A stretch of 64,000 nucleotides of DNA, taken from Aculops lycopersici. Its lineage: Eukaryota > Arthropoda > Arachnida > Trombidiformes > Eriophyidae. The notes below the pieces were generated by a model that worked only from the letters and a program-made list of their open reading frames with translations, was not told where the DNA came from and made no database searches. Position 1 is the stretch's first letter. The number at the start of each line of letters is the position of its first letter. Where the stretch lies: assembly GCA_015350385.1 (NCBI GenBank), contig WNKI01000002.1, forward strand, positions 2,010,418-2,074,417, given 5' to 3'. A program made the position numbers and the translations under genes. This document shows positions 55,084-64,000 of the stretch, in pieces.

Positions 55084-57834
55084 GTTAAATTAGTTTTGGC
55101 TGTTGTCAATAATAATAATTATAATAATAATAATAATAATAATAATAGAAGCTTGTTAGATTATTGATGCGGAGCCGGCAGCTTAAAGAGATGCAATATT
55201 GAAGTCCGCAACTGAAGTCCGGCGCGATTATTGCTCTTTTGAGCGACTCTCATAAATTTGCACGTCGCCCATGTGCAAATGTTGCGAAAAAGGCCCAGCA
55301 GAGGGAGCATCTCGCGCAATACCTTTTTCTCTCCTTTGGTTGTCGAAATGAACGTCGTCATTTTGACTCGAGCGATGTTGGCGCATCTGAATTGCATTTC
55401 TTTTTTTCCTGAAGATTGATCAAAAATTAGATTCAGTTATAACAACTACATCCCCAGGGAAAGAACACTAAGGTCAAACGAGATGGAATGAAATAGAGAG
55501 GAGGCCGGAGGTGAGCAAGAGGCAGAGATGCACCATGGGACCGAGTAAATTGGTTGAAAAGAGAGCACGTTACAGTTACAAGCTAGCGGGCCAACTGTCG
55601 ATTTGCGACCAGAAGGGTTAGGTGCTGGTTTGGTGAGAAAAGCATTGCAGCTTAATGCATGATCATTTGATTTTATTACTTCGCACTTTCGATTTTATTG
55701 GACAACAGCCAGTTTGTTGGGCGACTGGCGAGATTTGCGTCAGTTGAAGTTGGCAAATTTGCTTTGCGTTCAATGCAAATCGAGTGACGACAGCAATAGA
55801 TTCTAAACTTCAACTTGCGACCAAGTGGATTGATTCGATCTGATTAGTTGGAGCGCGCCACTTGATTAAGTGACCAATTGAATTTGCGCTGAGAGACAAA
55901 TCAAGTTTGTTTTGCCAAAAGTTGAGTTCCGCTTTGAGTGCTAATGAGCAGCGGAAACGCGGTGATGCCAGCCAACTGGATTGGGATTCACTTCATCGCG
56001 CAATAAATTAGTCGTCACCGATGGCCACTGTTCATGTCACAACACGACGAACGGAAACGACTCAAACTTCACCTAGTACAGAAAATTTCTGGTTTAATTC
56101 TAGAAGTGTCGGCACAATCGAATTACGCTGCTGCTCATTCCAGCGACGATCGAGCGGAAGTCTGCCGATTGTTCGGCTGAAAATTACAAAACAAATGACG
56201 TAACGAGAGGGAAATTTGTTGCAATTGTCGCCACTGACAACTGTCCGCTCAAGCAACAAGACGAACAACAATGGAAATTGAATGAGTGTTTGGTAATGTT
56301 TGAGTCGTCATCGTCTCTGGCGACTCTGGCACAGCGGGACGCTCGAGCTAGAAATGTTTTTCTTGCCTCCTCCAAAGTTTGCCCTAGATAGCGACGATTT
56401 CGGACACCTGCTGGTTTGCACTTGTCAGCCGTCATATATCACACCTACACTCAAATGAACGACAGACACTTTTGCTGACCAATCTAAGCGGCCAACTGGC
56501 ATGGCATCTTGCTGCGACTTCCGAACGCGTGATTCCCCTACAACCACTTGTTTTTCTCGTTGCTCCACATTATCCCCGGAGCCCGAGGATATAACTGGCT
56601 CGGTTGCGTATAGTGCCACGAAAAAGCCAAAAAGGCGCGACACTTGCACTGCTTGCGGTGAAATTGTTTCTCCAAATCCAAACAAAGCAACGCGACAAGT
56701 TGTTTGGATCCGGAGAAGAGAGTGAGAGATAGGGAAAAAGAGACAAGGACAGGAGGAATGATTTATTTGTGGCCGCAGTTTAGTTGAGATAAATCAATCG
56801 CTAGATCAGCTCAATGGACGGATTTATTTTTGTATCTCGTGAGGGGAGTAGAGAGGAAATTTGAGCTTGAAATCCAAGTTTATGGATTCAGGCCTGAATG
56901 ATTTCGCCGAAGAAACTTGAAGGCTCAGGTAGTTGAGTGATAACTTGTATCGCAATCCAATTGCAATCTATCAAAATCAAGAGACTATGAGTTATGAGTT
57001 GGATCAAGGAGATTTGTCTAGCTCCATGACAAACCCTTTGTTACCAAAACTCTAGTATCTTCTGCCTTCACCATCCTTAAATTTCAAGAAGCGCTCTTCG
57101 TTTGCTCGAGAGTTAAACGAAAGGATTCAATGAGACCAATTGTACCATCGATCATGGTACAAGTTTACATCCGGTTGGGCCTCGGATGTCGCGCAAACGC
57201 CCAACGGTCGGGGCGCCCCGCCTATAAGAATGATTAGTGAGAAGGCAGGGTAGAGGGTTTGGGTGGCAAATGTGCGCAATTGGCTCTGCGCCGTGCGAGG
57301 AGAATTCGAAAGTCTAGTCGCCAGTTGAAGATGAACTATGCCCCAGCGAGAAACGAGAGCAACGCCCATTGCTCATGCGCAATGAGCAGTCACAAATCAG
57401 TGGCAACTTGCGCCGCTTAAGCAAACAAACAAGTGGTTTGCGCTCGATTGCCGACGCGTGCCAAATAAAGTGTCGTCCTCAAGCAGCACGAACCAATTGA
57501 CTCGATTGGATCCACAACAACGGCGCCATTCGCCTCTAATGTCCCCATTTCATTCGACTTTTTATTGCTCTCGGTCAGTCATCAAGCTGCAAACGACGAG
57601 GACGGGAGTTTGCGCGACCAATAGCCAAGTTGCACGTAGGAATAGAGATAGAGCAAGAGAGTAACTAAGGCAATAATTACACTCGAGGTCATTAGAGTCC
57701 GCCGGACATCGAGGTTCAGTTGTATAGGCAATCAAATTGAGAGAGAAGTGGGAGGAGAGGACGCCAACAGGCGATTGTCTCGCAGACAGACAGACACTTG
57801 GTGTCAGTTTGAGGTTCAATCGCAGAGTGTCAAG
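55084..57834. other. Upstream region shared by NCBP1 and the nuclear receptor
   Basis: The two genes are head to head about 2.75 kb apart. A 78-codon minus-strand ATG frame (55161-55397) lies upstream of NCBP1 without any polyadenylation signal and may belong to a leader. A TATAAG on the plus strand near 57223-57228 is a weak promoter candidate. A Cys-containing 74-codon frame at 56501-56725 has an equally long antisense frame and is probably chance. Confidence 0.5.
55107..55146. repeat. (AAT)n trinucleotide repeat
   Basis: An almost perfect AAT run lies 25 nt upstream of the NCBP1 start codon, probably within its 5'UTR or promoter. Confidence 0.9.
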
Positions 57835-60431
57835 ATGCAAGCAAATAGAATGAGATTACAAATTCCTATATCTAGCAACCAGGAGGCAACCAGTAAGCGA
57901 ATGTATCAAGGCAACATGGAGACTGGAAGGTCACAGGTACCTAGCGACCAGGCGGCCGCCCTGGCAGTTGCAGCGGCGGCAATGATGCGCCACCACCAAC
58001 AATCGTCGGCTGCCTTCATGTCCAGTGGCAGTAATCTGAGCCAGCAACAGGATTTAGCAATTAAATTTGGTTACGGATCTGCAAATCAGCAAACTAATCT
58101 CCAGCAAAGCCAACCATTTGCCTCAAGCGAGTGCTTCTGGCCACCAAACTCCTCTGGTCCAAGTGGCGAGTTGAACGCTTCAAGTGTTGATTGGTTGAAC
58201 GCATTATTTATTGCGCGGCGCCAGCAAAACAACGCCGTCTCCCAAATGAACGGCAACAGACTCGCCGCCGATCCCTTGAATCTATCGGTCGATTCATCGG
58301 CAACCGGATTGCTACACAATGGCGAAAAATCAATGGCATCTCAAGCAAGTGGCACCAAACGACAAGTATCGTCAATTGAAACTGATATGTCGAGTCAAAG
58401 AAAGAGAAGCCCTCGTAAGAGCGCCCCAAATATTAATAGGCAACTCAATAGACAAACGGCGAGCGACGATGAGGTCAGTGTAGATGTGGAGCTTTTGCAA
58501 TCGTCTAGCGCACGAAATCAGTATGAATCAGATTACTGCGATGCTCTAGCTTCAATTGAGACAATAGAACAGGTGCGCACTGTTAGTGCTAACGGGTTTG
58601 AAATTGACGAGAAATCTGATTCGCAGGATGGCACCAAGGAGACATCCGAGTCGCCATTGGACGCTGAAAATTTAACTTGTGTTGTTTGTGGCGATGTGTC
58701 GAGTGGGAAACATTATGGAATTTTGGCGTGCAATGGCTGTAGCGGCTTCTTCAAGCGTAGCGTCCGCAGACGTCTCATCTATAGATGCCAAGCTGGAACC
58801 GGAAGTTGTGTTATAGACAAGAAGCATAGGAACCAGTGCCAATCGTGTAGGTTGAAGAAGTGCATTTTGATGGGAATGAACAAGGATGCGGTACAAAACG
58901 AGCGACAGCCAAGGAATACGGCCACCATTAGACCGGAAATGCTGCTCCACGACCAAGCGACTGCCGGCAAGCTCATTCGCGAGGGAGTGGCCGCCACAGT
59001 GACAGCAGTTCTCGATGTTCATCCTCATCACAACTTTCAGGAGTCCAGTTACACAACTTTGGGAATGATGGACAGCATTAAGTCGGGTCATTTCATGCAA
59101 CAAAAACAATCCAACTTCCTGCAGACTAAGCAGGAGCACCGCTACGCTCCCATGGAAGCTGGCCGCAACGTTGAAAGGGATCTAGATTCGAAGGCCATTT
59201 TAGAATGCGTCATGAGCGAACAGGACGCAGGTGACGTGTTCCACCAATTGGATAGCCGCATTCTTGAGGCTGAGGAGAATCTCGAGCTTGAATTGAATAA
59301 TTTTTCGGGAGTTGAGCAAATGGAGTGCATAGCGAGATGGGCCGTCGAGGCTTTCGAGAGTCTCAGGGATCACTTAAGCCTCGAGTCCGAGGAACAGATT
59401 AGTCTCATTAGCAACTCGGCAAGAGGGATCCACAGGTTAACTAGGGCGCAAATGGGCAATTCTATGGAACGTGATTTGAAATCTCTCATCGATTTGGCCT
59501 CCGGTTTTGAAGCTGCTGATTGGATTAGATTAAAACTATTGATTTTGTTGAAACCTACGGAGACAATGGGAGCAAAGTGCGTACAATCACTGCACGACTC
59601 ACGAAGACGAATCATGGCCTCGCTGCTGACGAGCTCTGGGTCAAAGTACACGCAAGAGTCGTGCGATCAAAGGCGAGGGAAAAGTTGTGACGTGGATGTG
59701 CCAAACAGCGAGCATTCGGCGCTAACAAGGTGAGTAAAGGTGGCCGACCGACGGACAAAATCAATTCTTCTCCCTCACTCTTTGGCGTTGGGAGATCATT
59801 AGCGACCGATTGCGTCACACGCTCGCCAAAGGACAGCTCAATTTGGATGACCAGCAGTGGCGATAATTAGTGTTGTCCAAATTGGTTGCCAGCAAACAGA
59901 AACGCGTGCCACAACAGTTTCCCTCTGATTCCTGATGACAACCACTAACCAATCTGTTCGCTGCCCTTCTTCGCCTCCAGATCCTATAAGCTCCTGTTTG
60001 CGCTGCTGGAGCTCGACCGCTTGGTTCTGGCAAACTCCAACTCGTTCGAGGCACAAGATGGAGAGGAAGTGGGAGTTGGCATTCGATCAAAGTCATGGGA
60101 TCAAACTGCAGACGGCGAGTTGGATTTGGACTTGGACTTAGCCGGTCAATCGGAGGACAACAGGCAACCGGCCCAACAGGAGAACCAATCAGATTCCAAT
60201 AATCGACTGTGCGACGGGCCGAGTGAATTAGTGAGGATCAAACAATTTGTTGTGGCCGCCAAGAACAATGCGAGGAGTTCGAAAATGTCAATTGTTCCGC
60301 TTGCATTGGGAGCCAGTGGCACTGGTAATGCTGAGGCCGCCGCCACCAACGCCAACAATGACCACGAGCTCCAATCTCAATCCTCTCGCTCGTCGTCGCC
60401 GTTTTATTCCCAGACGACGAGGGATGAATGA
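57835..60431 (+). CDS. Hr51: Nuclear receptor, NR2E3/Hr51 (unfulfilled) type, with divergent ligand-binding domain
   Basis: Two exons, 57835-59729 and 59981-60431, joined over a 251-nt GT-AG intron (CAAG|GTGAGT; TTCGCCTCCAG|ATCC), give 781 residues. The frame is open 29 codons upstream, but the first ATG is at 57835. The N-terminal 280 residues are Gln/Ser/Asn-rich. The two-zinc-finger DNA-binding domain starts at Cys282 (CVVCGDVSSGKHYGILACNG) with P-box CNGCSG; the extension MNKDAVQNERQPRNTAT is diagnostic of the NR2E3/PNR and Drosophila Hr51 group, which acts in photoreceptor and mushroom-body neuron development. The ligand-binding domain is recognisable in helix 3 (ARWAVEAFESL) and helices 8-9 (RLKLLILLKPTETMG). 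The helix 4-5 signature is degenerate. After SYKLLFALLELDRLVL, encoded by the second exon, a low-complexity tail replaces the AF-2 helix. An AATAAA is at 60745-60750. Confidence 0.9.
59730..59980 (+). other. Intron of the nuclear receptor gene
   Basis: This 251-nt intron has a GTGAGT donor and a pyrimidine-rich acceptor (CTTCTTCGCCTCCAG). Splicing restores an AGA codon and continues the helix 10 sequence of the ligand-binding domain. Without splicing the frame stops four bases past the donor. Confidence 0.85.
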
Positions 60432-60744
60432 ACGAGCCAGGTTATAGTTGCGCGGCCAGGGGATCGGCTCGGATCTGATCGGCTTTTATTCAATCTGATT
60501 GACTCAACTGGCGGTTCGCACGCGCTGGCCACGCGACTGCATTCAAGAAGCAGTCCTAATCTGCTCCTCTCGCCTCCCTTCCCTCGGCCCACCACTCGAC
60601 TTTGGGGCGAGCAAATTTCAAATCTCAAGACCCAAACTGAAAATTTCTAGCCACCAAAATTTAGTCGCGACAAACTAAACTCTCTGGTCATGTAAACAGG
60701 CGCTTGTATTGTGGCGCCGGCAACTAGAAAGAATAGAGGAGAAG

Positions 60745-60750
60745 AATAAA
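60745..60750 (+). terminator. Likely polyadenylation signal of the nuclear receptor gene
   Basis: AATAAA lies about 314 nt after the stop codon. Confidence 0.55.
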
Positions 60751-61286
60751 TCTGCTCATCCTCTCGAGCAAGTAAATGCGCGTAATCACGAGCCTCCCTC
60801 GAAATCGATCCTCTTCTTCGCTCTCTTCAATGGTTTCGAAACCTTAACCTGAACCCTGGGTATAGGGATAGGGATAGGTAGAAGGAAAGGGACGAGGTTG
60901 CGCCTAACAGTTGCTCAGATTACCGCAACCACTTTTTCGGTCGGCCAACAAATAGACGCGAACCGAAGCGAGTGGCGAGCGAGCGGCAAAAAATGGAAGT
61001 CACAAGACGAAAGTTACTCGCCTTTTATCTCCCTCGTTGGCTCCAAACAAAACACAATGCGCACACGAGAGTAAACTGGCCAAAGGTCTAATGTGTCGGA
61101 TTAGGGCGACGGGGGACGCACATTAGAGACTAGAGCTTGTCGCATGTGACGCTTTCGCTTCCGCTTCCGCTTATACTCTCTTCTATGCTCTCGTTGCGCG
61201 TAATGGGCACGCGGATTCATTTCAATTGAGGCAGTCATGATCATTCCGCTCGGCCGAAAGGATTTGCTTGCCCCTCAGTCGCCTCC

Positions 61287-61322
61287 GTCTCTGTCTTTGT
61301 CTCTGTCTCTGTCTCTGTCTCT
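61287..61322. repeat. (GTCTCT)n hexanucleotide repeat
   Basis: About six units, one with a CT-to-TT variant, lie in non-coding DNA. Confidence 0.85.
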
Positions 61323-62294
61323 ATTGTTGTAGTGGCGCTTCGACCAAACGACAACAGCAACAGCAACAACAACAACAATATATCAAATCGCAAACATCAG
61401 CGCAACAACCAGTCACTTTCGGTGGCTCGCCACTTGCTCTGTGTTTGCTGCTGTTGTTTTGATTGACGCTTTTAGGGGATTCGCTTTCGTTGTCTTTGTT
61501 GCTCGTCGCAAATTGCAGCTTTGCAACATAAAGCAACCGATCGAGAGACAGCGACGATCACTTGCTTGTGGTGTTTGCGCAACTCCAACTTCAGGGGACA
61601 CGCAACACAATGATAAATTTGGGGCGCGAATCAAATCAATTTGTTGTTTGCATTGTAATGTCGCCTCTCTAATGTCACGTCGCTAGGCTTTGCGCTCCAA
61701 GTGCACTAAATTCGTCGTGCCATTGAGCCAACGAGCAAACTTTGCACTCCACCAACTCGATGGCCTGGCGCTTGATCCAAGTTGAGCTCCGAATTCAAGC
61801 GCAAAGCACAAGAGCCAGCAGCAAACCGCAAACTTTATCCATATAGATCCACTTGTTTCCAGTTGAAGCGTTGCTACTGCCGCTGCTCACGTAGGCGCGC
61901 TAATGCATTTCACTCAAATCGCGCCCGCGGAAGCGAATGGGCGCGCTGCAATCGCGCAGGCTAATTTGCTCGCCACTCGTTCCATCCAAAAGGCCACTCA
62001 GCTTTAGCTGGCTAATGGCAGAGGAATAGTCACGAGTGTTGTCGCTGCCAGTGGTTGTCGTTGGTGGTGGTGGTCATTCCGCAAACATTCATGAGGATCA
62101 TAATCTTTAATTTAATTCAGTTTGCTCTCTTCCTCTCCGGCCCTCTCTCAGTATCCACATGTAGATTTAGTGAGTAACTGGCTCTGTGCGCTAAGCTCGC
62201 GTCTCTACAACCAACTAGCCAGCCAAATTGCAAGAGGTAATAGAATTAGAGTAGAGTAGTGCTTTTGGGTTAACTTAAAGGCTCTTGTTCGGTC

Positions 62295-62304
62295 TTTATT
62301 TATT
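62295..62304 (-). terminator. Overlapping polyadenylation signals of the small gene at 62358-62603
   Basis: The minus strand reads AATAAATAAA, two overlapping AATAAA hexamers 54-63 nt after the stop codon. Confidence 0.65.
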
Positions 62305-62357
62305 GGGACGGCGAGGATTTACATGGTTGCTTCATGGTCAAAACCGCTGTCTTTCTT

Positions 62358-62603
62358 CTATTCAACTTGACTCTTCGGTGCCTCTGGTGTTTCGTTGACT
62401 GTTTCCCAATCGTCGCCAAGTTGATCTAGAGTCTCTGAACCGAGAGACCTCCTTCTCTCTTGAGTTCTCTGGCTGGATTCTTGCGCATCCTGGGCAATGT
62501 GAGCAAATGGATTGATTGGGTGCATGATGATCGGAAGCAGAGTCGGCGGCGGGGCAACAGGTTGGTAGTAGATATGGAGTTCTCTTGCAATGTCGTTGGC
62601 CAT
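62358..62603 (-). CDS. Small unknown protein, 81 residues
   Basis: The ORF has an ATG at 62603, a TATATAAG box about 100 nt upstream (62705-62712) and a doubled AATAAA about 55 nt after the stop, so a complete transcription unit of about 400 nt can be drawn. The protein has no signal peptide or long hydrophobic stretch. It holds a Pro-rich section (about residues 14-33, including PVAPPPTLLP and HPINPF), a Gln/Arg/Ser section (40-52) and an acidic C-terminus (DDWETVNETPEAP). I do not recognise a family. The combination of promoter, ORF and tail signal supports a real gene; the function is unknown. Confidence 0.55.
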   Translation of the reverse strand: MANDIARELHIYYQPVAPPPTLLPIIMHPINPFAHIAQDAQESSQRTQERRRSLGSETLDQLGDDWETVNETPEAPKSQVE

Positions 62604-63516
62604 CTTGGCTTGTGATACTTTATTTTCTTCGATCTTTGTTTTCTATTTGCTTGCGATCGATCAACTAAACTCGCTAATAAACTTTTGATTGACTGATTGG
62701 CGAGCTTATATACCAAACTTACGACGGGCGCAACGAGACGAGAACAACAAAGTCGCTCGAGTTTGCGTGAGTTTATGAGCTTTAGTGCTAGGCAGCGGCG
62801 ACGATGGTGGCAGTAGCAACTGCAGCCAAGTGGTCGATTGAAAAGTTCCGAAGGCTCAAAGCCACTTATTTACCGCTAAATCTGAGCGCAACTAGTAGGC
62901 CAACTCGGCGGCGAGGTATCTCGTTTCGAGACACCAATCAGCCACCAGCCAGTCGGTCGATCAGCTAAACTAAAGACTCGCAAGCAATGACAACGAGCTT
63001 ATCGAAATTCAATTGTGTAAAAGTGCGAGGAGGCGGAGGTTCCAAATGAGCAGGCAACTCGCTAAGCGGTCGCGACAACAAACTTCAAAGCCTCACCCGG
63101 CGCCTGCAGTACTGGGCAAGTAAAAGGTTGTCCCTTTCCCCACCCAACTTGTTGGTGCCTTTCGCAATCAACTCTCCTTCTCCTTCTCCCTCCCCCTTTC
63201 TTATTGGGCGCTTTCTGTGTTGCGCCAAGACACCTGTGTGTCTGTTAGCGTTTTGCACTCGTTGAAGCTCACAGGTAAGTTGCACAGGTGAACTTGTGTA
63301 CATTTGACAAGCTGGCGAGTGTCTGTGTGCGGTAAGTGCTCACAGGTCTTGGTGATTTCGTCACTCTCATACGACCTGCCAATAGATAAGGGCAAGTTTT
63401 CGGTTTGCTACTTTGGAGGTTTGTCGTTCATGGTTTGAGGTGGCGGCGGCGGCAGTGGCAGCTGAGGGCAATAGTAATTCACAAACCTACAATTCTTTTC
63501 GGCGGTGACTGGCCAA
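62604..63516. other. Spacer between the two small minus-strand genes
   Basis: The first 110 nt hold the promoter and leader of the 81-residue gene. The remainder is non-coding, with a GAGAAG-type run (minus strand) near 63170-63190 and a strong plus-strand donor ACAG|GTAAGT near 63269-63277. Confidence 0.5.
62705..62712 (-). promoter_or_regulatory. TATA box of the small gene at 62358-62603
   Basis: TATATAAG on the minus strand lies 102 nt before the ATG and predicts transcription from about 62682. No exact initiator consensus sits at -31; a TCA is present at 62686-62688. Confidence 0.55.
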
Positions 63517-63825
63517 TCAAGGCTTGTGATGTTGGGCAAACATGGCGCCCATGATGAAGCCCTTGAGGAATCGCTTGCTCATAGCTCGAACAGATTGATT
63601 CTCGAGCAAGAAGACAACTAGAACGAACAGAACAGCAGAGAGCTGCAGCAGGATACTTGAGGTGCTAATTCTTAGCGGATGCCTGATCCTATGCGTCAAC
63701 CCCACATGCGAAGTTTGGATATCCACTTCGTTTCCGCTTGATGACTCGCGCGCTGACTGACTTCTTGCCATGGCTTTTCCTGATTGCTCCAGCCGGAAAT
63801 TCGAGGAGGTGTTATGAGGTAGCAT
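63517..63825 (-). CDS. Small single-pass membrane protein candidate, 102 residues
   Basis: The ATG at 63825 lies about 108 nt downstream of a TATA box and initiator with correct spacing. The protein has a Ser/Arg-rich hydrophilic half (1-57) and one clear membrane helix (about 58-76, ILLQLSAVLFVLVVFLLEN), followed by a basic stretch (SVRAMSKRFLKGF) and a short His-ending tail. With positive residues on both flanks, topology cannot be set. No polyadenylation signal was seen within 300 nt, so a further exon is possible. No family was recognised. Confidence 0.45.
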   Translation of the reverse strand: MLPHNTSSNFRLEQSGKAMARSQSARESSSGNEVDIQTSHVGLTHRIRHPLRISTSSILLQLSAVLFVLVVFLLENQSVRAMSKRFLKGFIMGAMFAQHHKP

Positions 63826-63930
63826 TCTACTCGGAGCTCTGTCTTGTCGCTTCCGTGATAATCTAAGCTTTTTTCATCACTTGATGTCTCTCGAATGGAT
63901 TGATGTTATCACTTGCTCTCTTCTTTATGA

Positions 63931-63966
63931 ACTGACGCACGGATCTATCAAACCGATCGTTTTATA
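63931..63966 (-). promoter_or_regulatory. TATA box and initiator of the gene at 63517-63825
   Basis: On the minus strand TATAAAA (63960-63966) is followed by a TCAGT initiator (63931-63935), with the predicted start base at 63933, 33 nt after the first T. TCAGT is the typical arthropod initiator. Confidence 0.55.
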
Positions 63967-64000
63967 CCTAACTGATTGAAATGTTTAGAGTGAGAGACAA

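Larger units (their letters stand above)
60432..62294. other. Non-coding region downstream of the nuclear receptor
   Basis: It includes the receptor 3'UTR, a GTCTCT hexanucleotide array (61287-61322) and a CAA/CAG run (about 61351-61378). No frame resembles a protein. The right end abuts the polyadenylation signal of the small gene at 62358-62603. Confidence 0.55.

Noticed and set aside
55161..55397. A 78-codon ORF upstream of NCBP1
   Set aside because: No family match and no terminator before NCBP1; more likely leader or chance sequence.
1..64000. Transposons, CRISPR arrays, operons or prokaryotic defence systems
   Set aside because: No transposase, reverse transcriptase, direct-repeat/spacer array or operon-like gene run was found; the window is ordinary animal nuclear DNA.

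Overview
This window looks like nuclear DNA from an animal, most likely an arthropod. It carries a POU class III homeobox gene, an NRF1/erect wing gene, a D1-like dopamine receptor, an NR2E3/Hr51-type nuclear receptor, casein kinase 1 gamma, an MFSD14-like transporter, NCBP1, MAK16, SDHA, an IAH1-like esterase, a Smr-domain protein and a linker histone. Spliceosomal GT-AG junctions, AATAAA signals and TATA/Inr promoters can be read directly. Nine of the eleven larger genes have an uninterrupted CDS, and the two introns supported inside CDSs are short (118 and 251 nt). Such a compact, intron-poor genome fits miniaturised chelicerates such as eriophyoid mites, but that placement is inference; no species was identified.

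Layout: 1-5.8 kb is repeat-rich non-coding DNA. 5.8-9.4 kb holds the two-exon POU3 gene (minus strand). 9.4-17.5 kb is non-coding and includes an assembly gap. 17.5-25.5 kb is a denser housekeeping block: MAK16 (-), Smr protein (+), SDHA (+), a possible 57-aa secreted peptide (+) and the IAH1-like esterase (-). 26.9-29.9 kb is the dopamine receptor (-). 29.9-38.5 kb is non-coding and contains a second gap. 38.5-40.5 kb is NRF1/EWG (-), followed by a possible small membrane protein (+) and the MFSD14-like transporter (-). 48.4-49.7 kb is CK1 gamma (+). 51.6-55.1 kb holds histone H1 (+) and NCBP1 (-) in convergent orientation. 57.8-60.4 kb is the two-exon nuclear receptor (+). 62.3-64 kb holds two small TATA-driven transcription units (-).

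The genes do not form an operon. Two kinds of neighbourhood are visible: housekeeping genes spaced by 0.3-2 kb, and developmental or neural regulators (POU3, dopamine receptor, EWG, CK1 gamma, nuclear receptor) flanked by several kilobases of GC-rich non-coding DNA full of short tandem repeats. Those flanks probably carry cis-regulatory sequence. I found no convincing tRNA, rRNA, transposon, CRISPR array or prokaryote-type system. The most noteworthy points are the roughly 370-residue second extracellular loop of the dopamine receptor, the divergent ligand-binding domain of the nuclear receptor with no visible AF-2 helix, several unannotated small-protein candidates with promoter support, and sequence at the N gaps that looks like a sequencing artefact.
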